Of a stretch of DNA of 64,000 nucleotides, positions 1 through 6,857 are shown piece by piece. The notes beneath the pieces were generated by a model. It searched no databases and was not told where the DNA came from. It saw nothing but the letters and a program-made list of their open reading frames with translations. Numbering within the stretch: position 1 is the stretch's first letter; each line of letters begins with the position of its first letter. The position numbers and the translations under genes were made by a program. Source of the stretch: Tabrizicola_A sp044377735 (GTDB lineage: Bacteria > Pseudomonadota > Alphaproteobacteria > Rhodobacterales > Rhodobacteraceae); the NCBI GenBank assembly GCA_044377735.1, contig JBILYK010000002.1:1-64000 (forward strand), given 5' to 3'.

Positions 1-1
1 T

Positions 2-50
2 TCTTCTTCATCGCGTCACGAAGTCCGGGGATGGCGGGCTGTTTGGGCAT
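2..50 (-). CDS. IS5-like transposase, N-terminal fragment at the window edge
   Basis: A reading frame opens at an ATG at 50 on the minus strand and runs off the left edge. The visible residues begin MPKQPAIPGLRDAMKKK, which resembles the N-terminus of IS5-family DDE transposases of alphaproteobacteria, where a basic stretch of this kind is usually followed by a TRRE-type segment. An AGGAG lies upstream on the same strand, with a GTG two codons before the ATG as an alternative start. The gene would sit inside or just after the truncated methylase, as expected if an IS had landed in it. Only 16 residues are visible, so the family call rests on pattern memory. The terminal inverted repeat could not be located. 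Confidence 0.4.
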   Translation of the reverse strand, partial: MPKQPAIPGLRDAMKK

Positions 51-90
51 GAGCACGGTCTCCTTCGCTCGATGCCCACAGCCTACCACA

Positions 91-483
91 TCACACCGAA
101 GGCGGCAGGTTTTTCAGATTTTCCTTATATCTTGCGTCAATTTTCCATTCGCCTTTTTGTGCGCGCCCCCCAATAACTCCGCCATTCAATATGCCGGATC
201 TATTGGTTCTGTTTAAAAAGAAAAAGGCGAAGCCCAATTTCAATTCATCGGCAGTCTGATGGTTGCGAAACACGTCCTTCCACACGTCCCACTCATCAAT
301 ACTAACTGGGCGTTCTTCGATCAGTCTGCACAGTTCATCAGTGCGATGCAGAACGCTGTTCCAAAACGAAAAGACAGGCCTGCTTATGTCGTTGATGGAA
401 ACGCGACGAACAACGCCTGTTATCAACAACTCCCAAGCAATCGCTGCGCCGCCAGCATAGGGTTCGACATAACGCCCACGCGT
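91..483 (-). pseudogene. D12-class adenine DNA methylase remnant
   Basis: The frame from 483 down to the stop at 91 carries hallmarks of the D12 (Dam-like) N6-adenine methyltransferases. YVEPYAGGAA is the AdoMet-binding motif I, NDIS follows it, and the NRTNRSG segment with GGVIGG and KIDARY is the typical middle and target-recognition part. No start codon precedes motif I: an in-frame TGA lies at 484-486, only four codons before it, so the N-terminal 30 to 50 residues of a normal member, including the DPPY-type region context, are not available. The C-terminus also ends early, soon after KIDARY, close to the putative transposase start. It overlaps the end of the unknown gene at 423-1022 in another frame. 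Almost certainly non-functional as it stands, unless it is expressed by frameshifting from the upstream gene. Confidence 0.7.
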
Positions 484-1022
484 TCAGCGGCAAGGCGACG
501 TTGCACAAGGCCGTTGCCGGTCTGCATGTCGGCCCGGACATACCGGACGCGCTCGTGCTCGTCGTCGAAGGTGAAGACCTTGGTCGGAGCAACTTCACGC
601 TTGCCCGTGTTGCGCCGGGTCGGGTCTTCGCTGGCTTCGATCACGCGCAAAGGAACGCCGCGTTTCTGGGCCTGCTGTTTCGCCTCACGGTACTTGACCG
701 GATCGCGCGCATCGTCGCGCGACAGATAGACGCCGGGTTCGGACTGCGCTCCGCCCAAGATCAACTTGCCAGAAGCATCGCGGGTGAAGTTCGCGGCCTT
801 CAAGGCACGTTCGCGCTGATCGGCTTCAAGCTGGGCCAGCAGCTTGTCCACGGAAGACAGCGCCGTTTCCTTTTCGCGGGTCACGTCCTTCTTCTCGTCC
901 AGAATCTTGCTGTTGAAGGCGTGCAGGTCGTCGAGGCGCTTCTGCTGGGCCGTCACGGTCTGGGTCAGAGTGCTGACTTGGGCGATGAGCGCTTGCAGCG
1001 CGGCTGTGGTGTCGTCGGGCAT
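423..1022 (-). CDS. Unknown coiled-coil protein of the element, C-terminus replaced
   Basis: This codes for 199 residues of unrecognised function. I chose the ATG at 1022 because GAGAGAGGA lies just upstream of it and a strong terminator-like hairpin separates it from the preceding gene; the frame is open further upstream without support. Residues about 10-75 are predicted coiled coil, rich in Q, K, E and L (ALQALIAQVSTLTQTV, then DEKKDVTREKE). A globular, charged half follows. The last roughly 15 residues are translated from DNA that encodes methylase motif I in another frame, so the natural C-terminus was probably lost when the two genes were joined. Scaffold-like or phage-structural roles are conceivable because of the coiled coil, but there is no direct evidence. 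Confidence 0.6.
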   Translation of the reverse strand: MPDDTTAALQALIAQVSTLTQTVTAQQKRLDDLHAFNSKILDEKKDVTREKETALSSVDKLLAQLEADQRERALKAANFTRDASGKLILGGAQSEPGVYLSRDDARDPVKYREAKQQAQKRGVPLRVIEASEDPTRRNTGKREVAPTKVFTFDDEHERVRYVRADMQTGNGLVQRRLAAERVGVMSNPMLAAQRLLGSC

Positions 1023-1043
1023 TCGTTCGATCCTCTCTCGAAA

Positions 1044-1076
1044 CAAAAACGGCGGGGCTTCCGAGCGCCCCGCCGT
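1044..1076 (-). terminator. Intrinsic terminator inside the element
   Basis: A perfect 10-bp stem (ACGGCGGGGC paired with GCCCCGCCGT) with an 8-nt loop is followed on the minus strand by a run of five T. It lies downstream of the gene at 1188-1742 and upstream of the gene starting at 1022, so it should end the integrase-side transcript. Confidence 0.8.
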
Positions 1077-1187
1077 CTCCGTTTCATCACACAGAGAGGA
1101 ACGCGAACACCGCCCGCCTATGAAGGAACGATAAGGCGATGGAATCGCGACCAAAACCGGACGAATGAGGTGGAATTGGGCTGGACC

Positions 1188-1742
1188 TTATTTCTCTGCC
1201 GCGATTCCATAGAGCCAGTCATCCGCAGGGTCGCGGGGCGGGCAAAGCCAAGGCTTCGCTGCTTTCTTCGATGTAATGACTTTTCCACGAGCCTGTTCGG
1301 GCTTGGCTGGCTGTGAGGCAACGGGCTTGGGCACGATTGCGGGCGCTATTGGCCGTGGCTTGCGCACGATCACGGGAGCAGGGCGGGCCGCAGGTGCAGG
1401 GGCAGGTGTTGCCGCCTTCCTTGGCCGGTGTTCCGTCCAGAGTGCGCGGGCTTTTTCGAGGCCTTGACCGCGAATCTGGCCGTAGGCCGGGAGGTCTGCG
1501 CCGTCGAGGATGGCAATGATGTTCTCGCGCACGGTCTCCGGGTCGCGGTCGATCACGAGGCACACTTCGGCGCGCATGTGCGCCCACGGCCCAGACCCAT
1601 TCGTGAGAAACAGCAGGGCTTCCGTCCGGTTGCGCTTCGCTTCCTCAGCCCCGCCAGCGGCGGAATCCGTGAAGAGGTCTGCGACGGCCTGACGAAGGAC
1701 CGCCTGATAGAGTTGCGTTTCCTCATAAGCGACTGTCACCAC
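1188..1742 (-). CDS. Unknown element protein with Pro/Ala-rich linker
   Basis: About 184 residues, not recognised. The N-terminal ~90 residues look globular (AEVCLVIDRDPETVRENI and neighbours). Residues about 110-155 form a Pro/Ala/Lys-rich linker with repeated PAP and KP units, and a short C-terminal segment ends WLYGIAAEK. A GGAGGG lies 7 nt before a GTG at 1742, which I take as the start. A TTG at 1748 is also open but sits directly on the Shine-Dalgarno, and a GTG at 1739 overlaps the TGA of the upstream gene. The gene overlaps or abuts that 74-residue gene, so the two are probably translationally coupled. The intrinsic terminator at 1044-1076 follows it. The low-complexity linker suggests two tethered domains; the function is unknown. 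Confidence 0.55.
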   Translation of the reverse strand: MVTVAYEETQLYQAVLRQAVADLFTDSAAGGAEEAKRNRTEALLFLTNGSGPWAHMRAEVCLVIDRDPETVRENIIAILDGADLPAYGQIRGQGLEKARALWTEHRPRKAATPAPAPAARPAPVIVRKPRPIAPAIVPKPVASQPAKPEQARGKVITSKKAAKPWLCPPRDPADDWLYGIAAEK

Positions 1743-1960
1743 GGGCAACCCTCCGGGCGTTCCCAGATGTCGAGGTGACGGATGACAGGGGCGAAGATGA
1801 AGCGGTCAGCTTCTGCGCGCTCGGCGGCTGTCGTCGTCTTCTGCCAGCGGACGAATACCGTCTGAGGGGTCAGGCTTTGGTCAGGCGTCCACACTGCGAC
1901 AACATCAAGGCCGCGTTCGCGCAGCAGGTTCGCGGTCAGGTCGAGTGCGCGCCAAGTCAT
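1736..1960 (-). CDS. Small unknown element protein
   Basis: A 74-residue ORF starting at an ATG at 1960 with a full AGGAGG about 11 nt upstream. Its first codons overlap the end of the integrase-side frame (stop at 1957) by 4 bp, and its stop overlaps the start of the next gene. This tight packing, in the same order and strand, is typical of phage-like or mobile-element modules. The sequence contains VVAVWTPDQSLTPQTVFVRW and a basic middle part, and I recognise no domain. It is probably a real gene because of the ribosome binding site and the coupling, but no function can be given. Confidence 0.55.
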   Translation of the reverse strand: MTWRALDLTANLLRERGLDVVAVWTPDQSLTPQTVFVRWQKTTTAAERAEADRFIFAPVIRHLDIWERPEGCPW

Positions 1961-3276
1961 CGTAAGGGGCGACCTCCTGTAACGCGGTATGCGCCCGGTG
2001 CGCCGTCGTCACGATCACCCGGCCACGAATGGCCGATGCGCTGGCCGTTCGAGGGGTTCGCATCTTCTGCGACTTTGCGCTGGTAGCCTGTCGGCTGGCC
2101 GTCCCAAAAGAAAGTGACGGCTGACCCGGCACGGCGCACTTCGACAAGCGTTGCGTCAGGCATCGTGCAAGGCTCCGGGCAGCAGGAGGTTGGCTGCTGA
2201 GCCAGCCAGCGGTGGACATGCCGGGGTGCAACTTCGCGGGCGGAGGTCATCCAGAAGTGCCGAAGATCGCCAGCACAGGTCAGGGCGAGACGGTCGAGTG
2301 CGTTGTCGAGGTGGCCGCGTTCCCCGTCGATCCGGCGACGAGACGGAAACACCCAGTCGCAGTCATCGAAACGGATTTCGTGCAGCCGCTTGAACAGGCG
2401 CAGGACTTCATCTGCGACAACGATGGAACGCCCTGTCTCGTCACGCTTGAGGCGAGCGAAGGATACGACGCCCGTGGACAGGTCAACATCCTTCCACATC
2501 AGGGTTTGCAGCGCGTTGCGCCAGCGTGATCCCGACAGCCAGCGGATCATCCACGCAAGCCGGATATGCTCGTTCTCGATGGCCTCAATCTCGGCCCAGC
2601 GATCAGCCCACGGAACCTGCATGTCGAGTTTGCCAGTCTGGACACGGGACTTCATCTTGGTGTTGTCCAAGAGTGCTGGGATCGGCAAGGAGAGGGCGCA
2701 GAGGCGATTGACGAAGCGGACCACAGCGCCCGCAATCGACCCGGCCCTGTGTGCCGCGTGAGGGTGTTCGACCTGTAGCGCGTTCAGGTATTGGTTGATC
2801 TCAAGGACCGGCAGTTCCGAGACCAGAACATCGCCCCAACGGCCAAGATGTTTGTCGAAGGCGAGCCGGTAGTCATTCACGGTCTGGTCGATCATGCGCG
2901 CCTTGCCAGAAGCGCGGTCGCTCGTCCTGTGCGCGATGTACTGGTCAAGTGCCTCGCAGAATGTCGGGATGCCAAGGGTGGCCTTGTCTGCGGCCTTTTC
3001 GGCCTTCGTGCGCGCCTTGCCCTCCTGAACGTCGAGAGCCGCCTTGCCGATCTGATCCTTCGCCCAGCGCGTGTGAGTGCCCTTCGATGCCCACTGTCCG
3101 AGTTTGATGCGCCGGACCTTCTGCGCCGTCGCATCCCACTTGTTCAGATACCACGTCTTGGTGCCGCCCGGCGTGACGCAGAGCTGCAATCCTTTGACCG
3201 ATGGATCGGTGAACCACGTCGTTGTGTCGGCCTCGAGTTTCGCGACCGCCGCATCTGTGAACTTGATCTGGGGCAT
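1957..3276 (-). CDS. P4-type tyrosine integrase, catalytic end abnormal
   Basis: A site-specific recombinase of the tyrosine family with an N-terminal DUF4102-like domain (KFTDAAVAKL, LQLCVTPGGTKTWYL), a core-binding domain (about residues 110-210) and the beginning of a catalytic domain. The first catalytic Arg is in SGSRWRNAL and the hairpin Lys in LKRDETG. The box II His-x-x-Arg is replaced by GDLR, and no clear Tyr-containing box follows LAQQPTS. The last 68 residues (from MPDATLVEV) instead look like a separate small ORF, with its own ATG at 2163 and a GGAG 9 nt upstream. The integrase may therefore have lost its active-site tail through a fusion. I chose the ATG at 3276 because AAGGA lies 8 nt upstream; the frame is open to 3309. 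Its place beside the split tRNA fits an integrase at the attachment site. Confidence 0.75.
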   Translation of the reverse strand: MPQIKFTDAAVAKLEADTTTWFTDPSVKGLQLCVTPGGTKTWYLNKWDATAQKVRRIKLGQWASKGTHTRWAKDQIGKAALDVQEGKARTKAEKAADKATLGIPTFCEALDQYIAHRTSDRASGKARMIDQTVNDYRLAFDKHLGRWGDVLVSELPVLEINQYLNALQVEHPHAAHRAGSIAGAVVRFVNRLCALSLPIPALLDNTKMKSRVQTGKLDMQVPWADRWAEIEAIENEHIRLAWMIRWLSGSRWRNALQTLMWKDVDLSTGVVSFARLKRDETGRSIVVADEVLRLFKRLHEIRFDDCDWVFPSRRRIDGERGHLDNALDRLALTCAGDLRHFWMTSAREVAPRHVHRWLAQQPTSCCPEPCTMPDATLVEVRRAGSAVTFFWDGQPTGYQRKVAEDANPSNGQRIGHSWPGDRDDGAPGAYRVTGGRPLR

Positions 3277-3418
3277 GGCTGGTTCCTTGCAAACCGTGAA
3301 CTTTTGCAAGGACGACGTTACGTTCTAACCCGGATCAAACACAACCGAGTGTTGACGGTGATCCTTATTTTTCAGTGGTTTGTGGACGTAACCGCTATGA
3401 GTGTTGCCACAGATTTTG

Positions 3419-3458
3419 CATTACGAATGACGTGCTCTACCAGCTGAGCTACAGCGGC
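3419..3458 (-). other. 5' half of tRNA-Thr(CGU): integration junction
   Basis: On the minus strand, from 3458, the sequence folds as the acceptor strand, a complete D arm (GCTC, loop, GAGC) and the 5' anticodon strand, with loop TTCGTAA giving anticodon CGU (Thr). After the loop, only TG of the 3' anticodon strand is present. The sequence then diverges, with no variable loop, no T arm (no TTCGAAT) and no acceptor 3' strand. This is half of a tRNA gene cut next to the anticodon, at the border between the element and the chromosome, as expected for an attachment site. The missing half, or an intact copy, should be at the other end of the element. Confidence 0.8.
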
Positions 3459-3503
3459 CTTTGGTGACGGGCTCCTAGCACCCCTTCTAGCCGCTGTGTA
3501 GTC

Positions 3504-4955
3504 CTAATCTGCACGTCTTGCGACGGCGGCAAGGTCGATGATGTCGGGGTACTGCGAGGGATCGGGGGCGGGTTTGGCAGGTGGTTGGACCATGAGCGGC
3601 AAAAGCTCGGCACCGCGGGCGCTTTGGGCGGTGTTTTCCTGCGGTTCGCGCCACGAAAGGGTGTCGAAGCCGCCGCAGTTGTCGCAGATCGGGTGCCATT
3701 CGGCGTGGATGGCTTGGCATTTGTCGCAGCACCATTGCGCGCCGCGCGGCGCGACGAGCGCCTTGGAGAGCCAGCCGCGCACGACCGCTTCGTCTGAGCC
3801 TTCGCCGCGTTCGATGGCGGCCATGAGCGCAAGCGCGCGCTGCGTTGGGTGGCGGTCCACCATGTCGCCCAGCGCGCGGCGGGCGGCGGGGAAATCTTCG
3901 GCGGCGATCAGCATTTCGGCCTGCAGGAGGCGGGTCTCGTCATGCTCGGGGTGGCGGGCGATCAGAGGCTTGAAGCGCTTGATCCGGGCGTCAGGGGTCT
4001 CATCAGGTTCAATTTCGGCAAAGACGGCTGAAAGATCGGGGTGCGGGATGCCCTCCCACGCCTTTTTCACCACACGGGTGGCGCCCTTACGGTCGCCCTT
4101 GGCGGTTAGGCTACGGGCAGCCATGACGGCGGCGGGGATCAGGTCGGGCGATTTGCGGTTGGCCTCGATTGCGGCCTCACGGGCCTCGACGGTGGCAGTG
4201 TCATCCATGATGCCCTTGGCCTCTTGGAGCGCCAGAACCGCATCGCGGCGTCGGAACACGTCTTTGGTCAGGCCCCCGATCTTCAGCTTTGCGCCCAATG
4301 TGGCACGCGCACCTTTCCAGTCGGCGCGTTCGGATTGCAGTTTGAGCAGGATATCCTGTGTTTCGGCATGTTTGGGTTTCAGCGCAAAGGCCTTTTCGGC
4401 CAGTTTCAGCGCAGTTTCACCGTCACCTTCCGCCAACTTTTGCAGCATGAGGCCGCGGATGCCAACAAAGCGGGTGCTATCCTCGGCCAGAAGCTTTTTG
4501 TAGGCCTCAGTCGCGCGTTTGCCGTCGCCGGAGACTTGGGCGGCTTGGGCGATCAGCAGCGTCGTCAGATCCGGGTTTTCAAGGTATTTCTCGGCCCGCT
4601 GTGCCCGCATCAGAGCCAAGCGGCCTTCGCCTGAGGCAAGGGCCAGAAAGCCGTCGGACAGCGCCTGATAGCCTTTGCGTTGGCGGTCGCGGTCGAAATA
4701 GCGGGAGATGGCGGTCTCATCCCCGTTGAGAAAGCGCAAGGTGGCGACGAGAAAGCCGATGATCTTCATCACGACCCAGATCACCAGCATCAGCACCAGA
4801 AGGGTGATGACGGCTTGCAGCGGGCCAAGGGTGAATTCATAGCCCTCCGCCGCAATGCGGATACCGCCCCCAGTGTCGACAAGGATGCTTGCGCCGAAGG
4901 TCAGCCCTGCGACCACGGCGACGAACAGCACGACTTTCAACAAAGACCAGATCAT
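3504..4955 (-). CDS. hemY: HemY-type TPR membrane protein of the hem operon
   Basis: A 483-residue inner-membrane protein of the proteobacterial HemY family. It is not the oxygen-dependent protoporphyrinogen oxidase that shares the name. Two N-terminal membrane segments (about residues 1-25 and 42-70, MIWSLLKVVLFVAVVAG then LQAVITLLVLMLVIWVV) are followed by TPR-like helical repeats. The end carries four cysteines in a CDKC...CDNC arrangement (about residues 408-428), a zinc-ribbon-like tail seen in alphaproteobacterial members. It lies last in the operon hemD, Mic60-like, hemY, with only 9 bp to the preceding gene. The family is linked to late heme synthesis by gene context, and its biochemical role is not settled. 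The family assignment is firm; the metal-binding tail is inferred from the spacing. Confidence 0.9.
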   Translation of the reverse strand: MIWSLLKVVLFVAVVAGLTFGASILVDTGGGIRIAAEGYEFTLGPLQAVITLLVLMLVIWVVMKIIGFLVATLRFLNGDETAISRYFDRDRQRKGYQALSDGFLALASGEGRLALMRAQRAEKYLENPDLTTLLIAQAAQVSGDGKRATEAYKKLLAEDSTRFVGIRGLMLQKLAEGDGETALKLAEKAFALKPKHAETQDILLKLQSERADWKGARATLGAKLKIGGLTKDVFRRRDAVLALQEAKGIMDDTATVEAREAAIEANRKSPDLIPAAVMAARSLTAKGDRKGATRVVKKAWEGIPHPDLSAVFAEIEPDETPDARIKRFKPLIARHPEHDETRLLQAEMLIAAEDFPAARRALGDMVDRHPTQRALALMAAIERGEGSDEAVVRGWLSKALVAPRGAQWCCDKCQAIHAEWHPICDNCGGFDTLSWREPQENTAQSARGAELLPLMVQPPAKPAPDPSQYPDIIDLAAVARRAD

Positions 4956-4964
4956 GCCGTCCCC

Positions 4965-6005
4965 TTATCCGCCGATGGTGTCGGCCAGTTCGCGCAAAGC
5001 GGTGATCGCCGAGAGCCGTTGGTCTGCCGTGCTGCGCCAGTCTGCCATGGCCGCGCGGGCGACCTCGGGCAGGCTGTCAAGTTCGGCAAGGGTGGTCACA
5101 AAATCGCCTCTGGCGAGCGCCGCCTCGGCGCGCGAGAGGATGGCGTCGGGGTCGCTGCCCTCACGCGGAGTGAGGGAGCGGGCGCCGGTCTGGGTGCGGA
5201 AGAAGCTCATGGCGCGGTCGGCCCAGCTGTCGCCCATGTCGGCGCGCAGAGCGGCTTCGAGGGCGGCGCGGGCGGCTTCGGCGAAGCTGTCTTGCAAGGT
5301 GGCAAGGCTTCGGACGCCGGTTTCGGCGGCTTGGGACAGGAGGGGTGGGACATCAGGACCAAGGGCCGCGAGTTCGGGGCCGAAGGGCGCGCCGCTTTCC
5401 ACCGCTGTACGCAGGGCGGCAAGGGCGATCCGCCGCTCGGCGGCCAAGTTCAGCGCCTCGGCTTCGGCCTTAAGGCGGTTGGCCTGTTCCTCGGCCTCTT
5501 TCAGACGCGCCTCGGCCTCGGCGGCGAGGGCGGTGATGTTGGCCGGCACCGGGCCGGAGGCTTGCAGCGCGGTCAGCTCGCTTTGCAACTGGGCAATGGC
5601 AGCTGTGACGGCGGCGGTGTCCTCGGCGCGTTCGGCGGGGCCAGTTTCAAGGGCAGCAACGCGGCCATTGAGGGTGGCCAGCGTGTCCATAAGGGGCGAG
5701 AAATCGGGGAGGGGTTGGCCTTCCAGCGTGGCAAGTCGGGTTTGCAGTTGGGCAAGGTCATTGGACTGTTCGGCAAGCTTACGCTCTAGCTCGGCGGTGG
5801 AGGCGAGGGGCCAGCCTTGGGGCACAACTTGCGCCGCGCCAAAGCCAAGGCCGGCGGCGATAGCGCCGCCCAAAAGAAGTGTGACAAGGCCGCCGCTGCG
5901 CTGGGCGGGTTTGGCTTCGGCCTTGGGTGTATCATCTTGCGGCGACGGGGCTGGTTCAACGGCCTGATCGTCTTTCCGGCTGGTCAGATCATCCGTGTCG
6001 GACAT
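4965..6005 (-). CDS. Mic60/mitofilin-like membrane protein
   Basis: A 346-residue protein with a charged, proline-rich cytoplasmic N-terminus (about 1-45), a single membrane span (about 48-65, GLVTLLLGGAIAAGLGFGAA), a long coiled coil rich in Ala, Glu and Leu (about 75-200) and a C-terminal helical domain. This architecture and its position between hemD and hemY match the alphaproteobacterial Mic60 (COG4223) proteins, relatives of the mitochondrial cristae organiser. By family knowledge it probably shapes or tethers the inner membrane. The start at 6005 is chosen because GAGGAGAG lies just upstream; an open frame to 6032 lacks such support. It is transcribed with hemD (51 bp upstream) and hemY (9 bp downstream). 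Confidence 0.85.
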   Translation of the reverse strand: MSDTDDLTSRKDDQAVEPAPSPQDDTPKAEAKPAQRSGGLVTLLLGGAIAAGLGFGAAQVVPQGWPLASTAELERKLAEQSNDLAQLQTRLATLEGQPLPDFSPLMDTLATLNGRVAALETGPAERAEDTAAVTAAIAQLQSELTALQASGPVPANITALAAEAEARLKEAEEQANRLKAEAEALNLAAERRIALAALRTAVESGAPFGPELAALGPDVPPLLSQAAETGVRSLATLQDSFAEAARAALEAALRADMGDSWADRAMSFFRTQTGARSLTPREGSDPDAILSRAEAALARGDFVTTLAELDSLPEVARAAMADWRSTADQRLSAITALRELADTIGG

Positions 6006-6056
6006 GGCCGTTCTCTCCTCGGACCCCACCAATTGGAGGCTGCCCCAAGGTAGCGC

Positions 6057-6809
6057 CTAGAGGTGACCGGATTCAAGGTTTGCATCTGCAGAAAGCATCT
6101 GGATGACAGTGTGCAGCATGTTTCCGCCGTCGGGGTGCGGGGCGACGGTCAATTGGGCGGGGGTCAGGGCCTGAGCCGCCGTGGCGGCGGCTGGGCTGAT
6201 GGCCACGATCCAGAGGGGGGCTTTGGTATCTGGTGGCAAGGCTTGGGCAAGGATCTGGGCCGAGCGGGGGGAGAAGAGGGGCACCAGAACCGGGCTTTCG
6301 GCCTGCAAAAGGGTGAAGGCGGCAGGGGAGAGCGGGCAGGGTCTTTGGGCGTAAAGGATGGCGGAATGTGTTGTTATTCCGCTGTTTTCCAGGATTTTGG
6401 ACAGGTTCCCGGCCACATCCTCGCCCCGGATGTGCAAGAGCGGGCTTTGGGGGTTCGCGGCGCGGATGAGGGCCGCAAGGGCATGAACATCCCCGTCCGC
6501 CGAGATGGCCTGAAAGCCCGCCGCGCGGGCGGTGTCAGCAGTGCGGGGGCCGACGCAAAAGGCGGTTTCCGGCAGGGGGGTGCCGGTGGCCCACAGGCGG
6601 CCTGCGGCCTCGGCCCCGGTTTCAGAGGTGAGGATCAGCGCGCCAAAGGCAAGGGCTGGCAGGGGGGGGTGCAGCCATTCGGTCTGCATCAAGGGCGACA
6701 TCATGACCTGCACCGAGGGGAGACGCGCCTGCAACGCCTGCGCAAAGCGCTGGCTTTGCAGCGCGGGGCGGGTCAAAAGGACAACAGGGGCGCGGGATTG
6801 TCTGGCCAT
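6057..6809 (-). CDS. hemD: Uroporphyrinogen-III synthase
   Basis: This enzyme closes and isomerises hydroxymethylbilane to uroporphyrinogen III, the first ring-closed tetrapyrrole of heme, chlorophyll and cobalamin synthesis. The 250-residue protein shows the low-conservation HemD pattern: an N-terminal LLTRPALQSQRFAQAL, LILTSETGAEAA in the first domain, CVGPRTADTARAAGF at the hinge and LFSPRSAQILAQ in the second domain. I use the ATG at 6809 (MARQSRAPVV); the frame extends upstream to 6845 without support. The partner hemC is not in this window. It heads the operon with the Mic60-like gene and hemY, and is divergent from tsaD across 48 bp that must hold both promoters. Confidence 0.88.
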   Translation of the reverse strand: MARQSRAPVVLLTRPALQSQRFAQALQARLPSVQVMMSPLMQTEWLHPPLPALAFGALILTSETGAEAAGRLWATGTPLPETAFCVGPRTADTARAAGFQAISADGDVHALAALIRAANPQSPLLHIRGEDVAGNLSKILENSGITTHSAILYAQRPCPLSPAAFTLLQAESPVLVPLFSPRSAQILAQALPPDTKAPLWIVAISPAAATAAQALTPAQLTVAPHPDGGNMLHTVIQMLSADANLESGHL

Positions 6810-6857
6810 GGCCAAGGTGTTACCTGCGCGGGACCTTTGAGGCAACGTTTGAAAACC

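Larger units (their letters stand above)
1..3458. mobile_element. Right end of a decayed integrated element in tRNA-Thr(CGU)
   Basis: Everything from the left window edge to the broken tRNA at 3419-3458 reads as an integrated element. A P4-type tyrosine integrase gene lies directly beside a half tRNA gene, all genes are on the minus strand, and the cargo consists of short unknown ORFs plus a DNA adenine methylase remnant and what looks like the start of an IS transposase. Several genes are truncated or fused out of frame, so the element looks degraded. The conserved chromosomal gene hemY begins immediately to the right. The left end lies outside the window, so size and mobility cannot be judged. 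That this is an integrated island is inference from gene content and the tRNA junction. Confidence 0.75.

Noticed and set aside
1118..1187. Short ORF between the terminator and the 1188 gene
   Set aside because: It has no ribosome binding site or coding character and overlaps the stronger gene at 1188-1742.
4680..5967. Long plus-strand frames opposite hemY and the Mic60-like gene
   Set aside because: They are reading-frame shadows of GC-rich genes, with Gly/Arg-rich or Ala/Arg/Ser-rich translations and no domains.
6063..6857. Long N-terminal extension of tsaD
   Set aside because: It is antisense to hemD and the family N-terminus begins at 6858.
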